A stretch of 64,000 nucleotides of DNA, from NCBI GenBank assembly GCA_032718475.1, contig JAUCBJ010001913.1:1-64000 (forward strand), read 5' to 3'. The position numbers were made by a program, and so were the translations under genes. This stretch comes from Nemertoderma westbladi (taxonomy: Eukaryota; Xenacoelomorpha; Nemertodermatida; Nemertodermatidae). This document shows, piece by piece, positions 55,693 to 64,000 of this stretch. Numbering within the stretch: the stretch's first letter is position 1; every line of letters starts with the position of its first letter. The notes under the pieces were generated by a model. That model made no database searches and was not told the DNA's origin. It worked only from the letters and a program-made list of their open reading frames with translations.

Positions 55693-57597
55693 CTTATTGT
55701 GGCCAAGGTAAGACTTAGTCTGCGTGCTAGCAGAACGACGAAATCTGCCTTGCCACGGCATGACTGCTCCTCTCTGTTGCAACAGCCAAGTGTGAGATCC
55801 AGCTTCACACTACAGCTGAGCAACAGGTATGAGGTTCTTGCCTCTGAGGCGGCAGATCACTGTGAGGGCTATACTGCCTTCACTGAGGCGGTTAAGTTAG
55901 CAGCTGCAGAAACAGTTCCTGTATACCCTCGAAACAGGAAACGGGCCCCCTGGACTGACAACAAAATTTAGATGTGCCGAAATGACCTCTACAAGGCACA
56001 GAAAGAGTCCCGACTCATACAGACTACAGCGGCCAAGAATGCAGTTAAGGCTGCATCTAGGTCCCTGAACAGGCAGTACTCTGTTAATTTACAGGAGCTA
56101 ATAAACCAACAGGTTGATGCCATCAATGATGCTGACGACAGCAGGCAATCATCCCAGGCATGGAGATCGATCAACTTGCTTGCTGGTCGAAAAAGCCAAC
56201 CAACCACCAAGGTTAAGGCTGAATCACCAGCCGATCGCCTCAATGGTTGGAAGGCCCACTTTGAAAAGCTCCTCAATAATGACAGGGTATTTATTGCCTG
56301 ATAACTTTATAGAAGTAAAAGTGTCTTGAGTCTGTACTCCCAGATATTCCCATTGGTGATATATCCTTTGCAGAAGTGAAGGCTGCTGCAAAGAGCATTA
56401 AGACCAATCGTGCCAGTGGAGTAGATGGTGTTCCCCCTGAGGTCTTTAAAATACCTGAGTGTTTAAAGCTCATCTACCCCATCATAGTAGACATGTACCG
56501 AACAACAAGAGTCCCACAAGAAATGAAAACAAATAAGTTGGTGCCAGTTCCCAAGAAGGGCAACCTAACACTCTATGGTTCTTTTCGGGGAATCTCATTG
56601 ATCTCGATTGCTGCAAAGCTATACAATAGAATTATATTAAATCGCATCAGGGATCCCATTGAGAGACTGCTCCGTGGAAATCAGAATGGGTTCCGTAAAG
56701 GTCGTGGGACCATGGAGCCCATTTTGGCACTTAGAAGGATAATTGAAGAGTTATCAAAAAAGAAAGACAGGCATCTGGCTGTTATCTTTGTTGACTTCTT
56801 CAAGGCCTTTGATTCAGTCTCTCGCTCACGTATAACATACTTTCATTATATGGGATTCCTGATGAAATTATTGCAGCAATCAGATCAGTATACGATGGTT
56901 CGACAACATTTGTGTCTACTGTTGACGGTGACACATTACCATTTGGAGTGTTATGGGGCGTCCTCCAGGGAGACACACTTGCACCATTCTTGTTCATAAT
57001 TGTTGTTGACTATGTTCTACGCATGTCCTTAGATCATCATAATGATGATTGGGTGATGATAACTACACCTACTGGCTCCAGAAGTCGAGGAAATCCTGCC
57101 AAGTACCTAACTGATCTAGACTTTGCTGATGACTTAGGAGTACTCTCAGTACCCTCATTATTTAGAGCAGCAGTAGTTCCAGTACTCCTCTATGGGAGTC
57201 CATGCTGGGCTGTAACTGCTGAGGACTCAAAATCTCTGGATGGCACATTCACAAGAATGCTACGCCGGGTTCATTGTGTCAAGTACAATGCACACATCTC
57301 CAACCAGACACTATATAACATTGGAGGTGTCTCATTGGTTCCCCCAAGCTTGACACTAGAACAAAATCGCCTCCGCTTTGCAGGACATTGCTTTCGCCGT
57401 GAGGACCAGCGGGTGCATAATCTTGTACTTTGGCAGCCTCATGGAGTGAATAAGCATGGTGGACAGCCCATGACTTTCTTGAGACGCATCTTAAAGGACA
57501 CTGGCCTTGAAGATGCGGATGATCTAGCAAATGCCATGGGTGATAGGGAGTTGTGGCGGTGCAATTTTGTCGATAAGCCGGCACAGCATTCTTAAAA
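55693..57597 (+). pseudogene. LINE-A copy 3, rest of endonuclease and RT
   Basis: Continues VAKVRLSLRASRTT. A stop near 55968 follows. RT motifs RASGVDGVPPEVFK, RGISLISIAAKLYN, NGFRKGRGT, FVDFFKAFDS, LQGDTLAPFLF and FADD are spread over two frames. After FADDLGVLS about 290 bp is missing compared with copy 1. The C-terminal block RLRFAGHCFRRED, LVLWQPHG, GGQPMTFLRR and WRCNFVDKPAQHS then runs to its natural stop, the only copy where this end is uninterrupted. Confidence 0.8.
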
Positions 57598-57773
57598 ATG
57601 CAGCTGCAATGCAGCATGCCGATCCTAGTAGTAGTAGACAAATACGAGATATACACTAACTTGATTTATACAGATTTATAATCACAACCTTGCCAAATGC
57701 CACTCGGAGTTATAATCAGAATCAGAAAAATATTTTCTGAAGTGAAATAATATTCGATTTAGCAAACAAAGGA

Positions 57774-57779
57774 TTTATT
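57774..57779 (-). terminator. PSMD3: PSMD3 polyadenylation signal AATAAA
   Basis: AATAAA on the minus strand about 91 bp beyond the stop codon of the PSMD3 exon, the only good candidate before LINE-A begins. Confidence 0.6.
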
Positions 57780-57869
57780 CAAGTTGCATTTAAATAATTT
57801 TACAGTAAACAAGAAAAACTAATTATAGTTAAAGTCTCTCATCGTATCAACATAATGTTTAACTATGTC

Positions 57870-58608
57870 CTACATCATATCATCGTCATCTATATCACCA
57901 TCCAAACCTTCTTCTAACTCCTGAGTTTCTCGTTCCCTTGAGTTATCGGAATTCTCTAACTCCTTGTAAACTTTGGGAGGATATCGCATTGCCTTAACGG
58001 CCTGGTTGTGGACGTCTAGACAGAAGGCAATGCGGGTGTGGTAGGCCTGGGTTGGTTCCCCGGAGCTGTAGACATTGAGGTCTTCCGCTGAACGCAGACA
58101 CCGATTGTGCAGGTCTATAGATCCGTCGATGACTTTGTCTTTAATAGCCTTGGCCACTATATATTCGGCGTCCCACTCGCTGTCCAACTGTAACTTATTG
58201 GCAATCTCCTGGAACGTGATAGCGGAGTAACTCAGGCTGATACGACGAACTCCCGTCTTTATCACGTTGTGTCGCAGTCGTATAATCAAGGTGTAAGTTG
58301 ATTCTCGTACGAATCTCTCGTGGTTGTTGGCGACGGTCTCATTAAAGGCCTGTAGATTGCCGGTGCGTACCGCCTGGGTCAGCTGGAAGTACGGTCTGAG
58401 TGCGCCCCTTAGCGCAGGCGCCCGGAAGTGGGACCGCGCTGGTATGTCCCCCAGGAGTAGCTGCACGACTATTAGGAACTTCGTGACGGTCTGTTTGAAT
58501 CCGATAGCGCCAGTCTGGGGGGCCTTCCGGAGGGCGTCCTGTAGGAGACGGTGGGACTCGGTGTAGTCCAACTGCACAGCCGTGATCCGGCCTTTATAGT
58601 AGCAGAAT
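57870..58608 (-). CDS. PSMD3: 26S proteasome regulatory subunit Rpn3/PSMD3, last exon
   Basis: Encodes about 245 C-terminal residues of the non-ATPase lid subunit Rpn3, which helps assemble the 19S regulatory particle that feeds ubiquitinated proteins to the proteasome. Recognisable blocks: FCYYKGRITAVQLDYTE, ALRKAPQTGAIGFKQT, then LLLGDIP, YFQLTQAVRTGNL, and the PCI winged-helix part YTLIIRLRHNVIKTGVRRI with AITFQEIANKLQL and DAEYIVAKAI. The tail is acidic (GDIDDDDMM), typical of the family. The exon starts at 58608: the minus strand has tttgcttcccaatag|A, so the exon supplies only the last base of an Arg codon. Upstream exons are not in single-copy form here. The 60662-64000 array carries copies of the end of the preceding exon in matching phase. 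The frame is intact, so the gene is probably active. Confidence 0.93.
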
Positions 58609-59516
58609 CTATTGGGAAGCAAAATAAAATGGCCGTCATTTATCGACTAACTTATCATTTTTAAATTTTAACAGGAAACTGGAAAATCACTCAAATATTC
58701 AGTTTCCACGAAATATAAAAATTGTTACGAAAGTGTATGGCTGAAAACAGCGGGTTCATGGTACAGTAGTATTGCCCCCCCCCCCCCCCCCCCCCCCCCC
58801 CGGGGTACCAATTATATGCGATTCTATAAGCTTTAACGTGGTTACAGGATGGGACAGTTTATGGTTTTCCCTCCCGATCTGAGGCTCTTCAAACCCACAT
58901 AACTTCAAAAGTTTTCGATGAATTTGTATAATTGTTTTTGTGTGTTACAGCTGAGTAATTACGGATTCTTAAAAAAAAATGTCAAGGTGTGCCTTTAACC
59001 ACTATTCCCGTTATTCAATTTTTGCCATTGGGGACATTTCTAGTGGTGTAGTAGAAAACAAAATGTCCCAGGATCTCCTGTATGCTAACTATACATCTAC
59101 AGACTATATGATGTTTCTTAAAAGTTATAGACAAATTTTCGAGCTTTCATTTGGTATATAACATATTAACTTTTATTGATATCAGATAGAAACTAGAGCT
59201 CCTTATTTAACTGGGACTCCTAATCATTGTGTTTTTCAAAACATCACGTTTTCCGTGGTTTTTTACGATATCAAGCAAAATTTAATGCTATTTATTTACA
59301 GTAGCGTTTAACAAACATGGTTTCCTAGATTTCTGATAAAAATGTCTACCTGTAACATTTTATTGCATGAGATTTCATTCAGTAGAAATGGAATTACAAC
59401 TTATTCTCACTTTTTTGTATGTTCCTCCGGTTGATGATGAGTGTTATTATAGACATCAAACAAGCAACATTTTAGAATTGAGTTGGGAAGTGGATCCTGC
59501 GACTAGTTAGTCGCAG
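58609..59516 (-). other. PSMD3: PSMD3 last intron, proximal part
   Basis: Splice acceptor at 58609-58610 (AG on the minus strand). Contains a C27 run (58775-58801) and otherwise AT-rich DNA with no recognisable exon. A 60-codon + frame near 58979 looks like chance. Confidence 0.6.
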
Positions 59517-59776
59517 TTAGTCCAACTTTTTAACTTCATCCTCAGCTACGTCGTCAAATTCGACGAATGGGACTCCTGAAAATTCCGGAACCTCATCGCA
59601 ACAATAATATCCCTTGTTGCCGTCATTGTTGTTTAATTTAGGAAGTGATGTACCGGTATCATTTTCTATATCCAATCTAATTCCAGTACCGGTAACTTTA
59701 TTCTCAAAGAAATCAGCAAATCGATCTGCTAATTCCTGTTCACCATCAGAATCATGTTTTCTCTGATTACCACTAT
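59517..59776 (-). pseudogene. LINE fragment, region just before RT
   Basis: An 86-codon open stretch: SDGEQELADRFADFFENKV, then ...PEFSGVPFVEFDDVAEDEVKKLD-stop. The pattern 'LA.RF.DFF..K' followed by 'F..V..DEV.KL' is what precedes the RT domain in CR1/Jockey-type LINEs. RT itself is absent. It sits inside the PSMD3 intron in the same orientation as the gene. Confidence 0.5.
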
Positions 59777-60661
59777 TCGTATTAAAGGCACTTTTCGTAT
59801 ACCACTATAGGTATTAAGGGGTCTGGCTGATTAAATTAAAGCGCTAAGGTTTTAAGAGTAAAACGTTATCGGCCTTCTGGCCTGCTTCAGTACTCAAATG
59901 CAGGAAAAACAAAAAAAACTACAACCCTTCACCGCATTAACTGACTTTCCCTCCACCCAATAGGGGTCTTAGCCCGATGAGAGTGATGCTGATTGGTCGA
60001 GCTGTGATCGTTGTATGACGTACAGTAATTGGGCGTTATAGCTTATTATGTCATTAACTGATTAATTATGTAAGTATTGACCCATTACGCAGGTTTTTAT
60101 TACATGTTACAGTTTATTGTCTATATTTTTTTTATATATAATATATATATGATATATTTGAGTGATAATGAATATACTTTAGAGGAGGAATATAAATATT
60201 TAAACGACAAAAATTTAGTGCAAAAACCACTGAATTTAGTGGAAAAGGTAATTGTTTTAGTGAAAATTACAATTAATGTGAAATTAAATTAATTTATGTG
60301 ATATACTAAAACTAAAAGAAATTAACTCCCAGCCAAAGGAAAATCAGGCACTTTGATACTTTTGGGTACCGGTAACAATATATGGAAATGTAACCTATTC
60401 TACACACCAGGATTTAATCAGACATCGCTCAGTAATCTTCGAAAGTTGCGGCTGAACACCTAATTAAATCAACCATAAACCATGTGAGGAGAAGATCATG
60501 TAATTAAATATAATATGCTGTGATTCTTCTCTAATTAGAGCCTCAGAATGAATGTCTATACTTACGGTTGATATATTCGATCCTCTACACGTTTGACCTG
60601 CGGTAGGTATCATGCTCGTTGCTATGGGTGCGAGTTATTAGACCGGCGAGGGAACCTTAGC
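59777..60661. other. PSMD3 intron, middle part
   Basis: AT-rich with accggtaac motifs. A 71-codon AT-rich + frame near 60077 lacks gene-like features. No exon seen. Confidence 0.4.
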
Positions 60662-63600
60662 TTGGCTAACTTACCTGGCGGACTCGTTGTTGTTTGAGGG
60701 AAGCTAATGGCTAACTTACCTGGCTGGCTCGTTGTTGTTTGAGGGAAGCTAATGGCTAACTTACCTGGCTGACTCGTAGTTGTTAGCCCTTTAAGGGAAG
60801 CTAATCTTGGCTAACTTACCTGGCTGACTCGTTGTTGTTAGTCCTTTGAGGGAAGCTAATCTTGGCTAACGTACCTGGCTGGCTCGTTGTTGTTAGCCCT
60901 TTCAGGGAAACTAATGGCTAACTTACCTGGCTGACTCGTTGTTGTTAGCCCTGTGAGGAAAGCTAATCTTGGCTAACTTACCTGGCGGACTCGTTGTTGT
61001 TAGCGCTTTGAGGGAAGCTAATCTTGGCTAACTTACCTTGCGGACTCGTTGTTAGCCCTTTGAGGGAAGCAAATCTTGGCTAACTTACCTGGCTGACTCG
61101 TTGTTGTTAGCCCTGTGAGGGAAGCTAATCTTGGCTAACTTACCTTGCGGACTCGTTGTTAGCCCTTTGAGGGAAGCTAATCTTGGCTAACTTACCTGGC
61201 GGACTCGTTGTTGTTAGCCATTTGAGGGAAGCTAATTTTGGCTAACTTACCTGGCAGACTCGTTGTTAGCCCTTTGAAGGAAACTAATCTTGGCTAACTT
61301 ACCTGGCGGACACTTTGTTGTTAGCCCTTTGGGGGAAGCTAATCTTGGCTAACTTACCTGGCTGACTCGCTGTTGTTAGCACTTTGAGGGAAGCTAATCT
61401 GGGCTAACTTACCTGGAGGACACTTTTGTTGTTAACCCTTTGAAGGAAGCTAATCTTGGCTAACTTACCTTACGGACTTGTTGTTAGCCATTTGAGGGAA
61501 GGTAATTTTGGCTAACTTACCTGGCGGACTCGTTGTTGTTGGCCCTTTGAAGGAAGCTAATATTGGCTTACTTACCTGGCGGACTCGTTGTTGTTAGCCC
61601 TTAGGGGGAAGCTAATCTTGGCTAACTTACCTTACGGACTCGTTGTTAACCCTTTGAAGGAAGCTAATCTTGGCTAACTTACCTTACGGACTTGTTGTTA
61701 GCCCTTTGGGGGGAAGCTAATCTTGGCTAACTTACCTTGGCTGACTCGTTGTTGTTAGCGCTTTGAGGGAAGCTAAACTTGGCTAACTTACCTGCCGGAC
61801 TTGTTGTTGTTAGCCCTTTGGGGGGAAGCTAATCTTGGCTAACTTACCTGGCTGACTCGTTGTTGTTAGCGCTTTGAGGGAAGCTAAACTTGGCTAACTT
61901 ACCTGGCGGACACGTTGTTGTTAGCGCTTTGAGGGAAGCTAATCTTGGCTAACTTACCTGGCAGACTCGTTGTTGTTAGCCCTTTGAGGGGAAGCTAATC
62001 TTGGCTAACTTACCTGGCGGATCCGTTGTTGTTAGCCTTTTGAGGGAAGCTAATCTTGGCTAACTTACCTGGCTGACTCGCTGTTGTTAGCCCTTTGAGG
62101 GAAACTAATGGCTAACTTACCTGGCTGACTCGTTGTTGTTAGCCCTGTGAGGGAAGCTAATCTTGGCTAACTTACCTTGCGGACTCGTTGTTAGCCCTTT
62201 GAGGGAAGCTAATCTTGGCTAACTTACCTGGCAGACTCGTTGTTGTTAGCCCTTTGAGGGGAAGCTAATCTTGGCTAACTTACCTGGCGGATCCGTTGTT
62301 GTTAGCCTTTTGAGGGAAGCTAATCTTGGCTAACTTACCTGGCTGACTCGCTGTTGTTAGCCCTTTGGGGGGAAGCTAATATTGGCTAACTTACCTGGGG
62401 GATCCGTTGTTGTTAGCCCTTTCCGGGAAGCTAATCTGGGCTAACTTACCTGGAGGACACTTTTGTTGTTAACCCTTTGAAGGAAGCTAATCTTGGCTTA
62501 ACTTACCTTACGGACTTGTTGTTAGCCATTTGAGGGAAGCTAATTTTGGCTAACTTACCTGGCGGACTCGTTGTTGTTAGCCCTTTGAAGGAAGCTAATC
62601 TTGGCTAACTTACCTGGCGGACTCTTTGTTGTTAGCCCTTTGGGGGGAAGCTAATCTTGGCTAACTTACCTGGCTGACTCGCTGTTGTTAGCACTTTGAG
62701 GGAAGCTAATCTGGGCTAACTTACCTGGAGGACACTTTTGTTGTTTGTTAACCCTTTGAGGGAAACTAATCTTGGCTAACTTACCTTACGGACTTGTTGT
62801 TAGCCCTTTGCGGGAAGCTAATCTTGGCTAACTAACCTTGTGGACTTGTTGGTAGCCCTTTGAGGGAAGCTAATCTGGGCTAACTTACCTGGCGGACTCG
62901 TTGTTAGCCCTTTGAGGGAAGCTAATCTTGGCTAACTTACCTGGCGGACTCGATGTTGTTAGCCCTTTGAAGGAAGCTAATCTTGGCTAACTTACCTGGC
63001 GGACTCGATGTTGTTAGCCCTTTGAAGGAAGCTAATCTTGGCTAACTTACCTGGCGGACTCGTTGCTGTTAGCCCCTTGAGGGAAGCTAATCTTGGCTAA
63101 CTTACCTGGCTGACTCGCTGTTGTTAGCACTTTGAGGGAAGCTAATCTGGGCTAACTTACCTGGAGGACACTTTTGTTGTTAACCCTTTGAGGTAAGCTA
63201 ATCTTGGCTAACTTACCTTACGGACTTGTTGCTAGCCCTTTGCGGGAAGCTAATCTTGGCTAACTTACCTTGTGGACTTGTTGGTAGCCCTTTGAGGGAA
63301 GCTAATCTGGGCTAACTTACCTTGCGGACTCGTTGTTAGCCCTTTGAGGGAAGCTAATCTTGGCTAACTTACCTGGCGGACTCGATGTTGTTAGCCCTTT
63401 GAAGGAAGCTAATCTTGGCTAACTTACCTGGCGGACTCGATGTTGTTAGCCCTTTGAAGGAAGCTAATCTTGGCTAACTTACCTGGCGGACTCGTTGTTG
63501 TTAGCCCTTTGAGGGAAGCTAATCTTGGCTTACTTACCTGGCGGACTCGTTGTTGTTAGCCCTTAGGGGGAAGCTAATCTTGGCTAACTTACCTGGCGGA

Positions 63601-64000
63601 CTCGATGTTGTTAGCCCTTTGAAGGAAGCTAATCTTGGCTAACTTACCTGGCGGACACGTTGTTGTTAGCCCTTAGGGGGAAGCTAATCTTGGCTAACTT
63701 ACCTGGCGGACTCGATGTTGTTAGCCCTTTGAAGGAAGCTAATCTTGGCTAACTTACCTGGCGGACTCGTTGTTGTTAGCCCTTAGGGGGAAGCTAATCT
63801 TGGCTAACTTACCTGGCGGACTCGATGTTGTTAGCCCTTTGAAGGAAGCTAATCTTGGCTAACTTACCTGGCGGACTCGTTGTTGTTAGCCCTTTGAGGG
63901 AAGCTAATCTTGGCTTACTTACCTGGCAGACTCGTTGTTAGCCCTTTGAAGGAAACTAATCTTGGCTAACTTACCTGGCGGACACTTTGTTGTTAGCCCT
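60662..64000 (-). repeat. ~55-bp minisatellite made of a PSMD3 exon end plus splice donor
   Basis: About 60 imperfect units of 50-58 bp, still running at the window end. On the minus strand the consensus unit is gccaagattagcttccctca then aagggctaacaacaacgag then tccgccag|gtaagtta. Translated in one frame it gives KISFPQRANNNESA plus AG of a split codon. The PSMD3 family has a matching ...FPEQANNNEWAR just before the YY.GRI block that opens the last exon at 58608. The split codon AG|A gives the conserved Arg. Every unit therefore carries the 3' end of the penultimate exon and a consensus 5' splice site (CAG or AAG|GTAAGT). Units differ by substitutions and small indels, many of which spare the donor. 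Confidence 0.9.

Larger units (their letters stand above)
47780..57645 (+). mobile_element. LINE-A copy 3, split by a BEL/Pao-like element
   Basis: The same RTE-like family as the minus-strand copies. Here there is an additional GC-rich 5' region (about 47780-48204), not present in the other copies. The coding part runs 48243-49266, is interrupted by the LTR element, and resumes at 55693-57597. The 3' end is gatcctagtagtagtag near 57640. Frameshifts, a stop after ACAACAAAATT near 55968 and an internal deletion of about 290 bp near 57150 show it is dead. Confidence 0.8.

Noticed and set aside
57279-57656. 125-codon minus-strand frame over the LINE-A end
   Set aside because: Shadow of the LINE-A C-terminal coding region on the + strand.
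59866-59900. Possible U2 snRNA-like match (cggccttctggcc)
   Set aside because: Only a short stretch resembles the U2 5' end; the branch-site recognition sequence and downstream stems are missing.

Overview
The window is animal nuclear DNA, very probably from an invertebrate. The evidence is an intron-containing proteasome gene (PSMD3/Rpn3), RTE-like and other LINEs, a Ty3/mdg4-type and a BEL/Pao-type LTR element, tRNA-derived SINE-like pieces, AATAAA signals and about a dozen tandem-repeat arrays. Nothing looks bacterial. I cannot name the species. Roughly half of the window is minisatellite and most of the rest is nested transposable elements. Most long open frames are repeat translations, because the unit length is a multiple of 3 or the unit lacks stops.

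Layout. 291-6794: 57/50-bp minisatellite. 7797-9832: 104-bp minisatellite. 9926-10682: a candidate secreted or GPI-anchored protein. 11377-14690: SINE-like and LINE fragments, including LINE-B, whose reverse-transcriptase-downstream reading frame is interrupted by a 71-unit 22-bp minisatellite grown from its own codons. 14219-28482: a tandem duplication of [LINE-B tail, 36-bp repeat, antisense RTE-like LINE-A, 12-bp satellite]. 30406-35516: further arrays of 12, 14, 21 and 30 bp plus a LINE fragment. 35536-35655: a possible terminal exon. 37262-46956: a TIR DNA transposon with a 10-bp target duplication, into which a Ty3/mdg4-type element (37836-46161, TSD cagtg) has inserted. About 47780-57645: a third LINE-A copy on the + strand, split by a non-autonomous BEL/Pao-like element (49267-55692, 533-bp LTRs, TSD cttat) that encodes Gag-like and protease regions on the minus strand but no reverse transcriptase. 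57870-58608: last exon of PSMD3, minus strand. 60662-64000: a ~55-bp minisatellite running off the window.

The strongest observation is that this last minisatellite is made of the 3' end of the preceding PSMD3 exon plus its splice donor. On the minus strand each unit reads like FPQRANNNESA-R, then CAG|GTAAGT. The exon phase is exactly the one needed to join the last exon at 58608. About 60 consensus donor sites therefore lie in tandem next to or inside a PSMD3 intron. Reading past any donor meets an in-frame TAA at once, so only the most upstream donor should give a productive mRNA. Together with the 22-bp array born inside LINE-B, this suggests a genome in which minisatellites repeatedly grow out of ordinary coding sequence.
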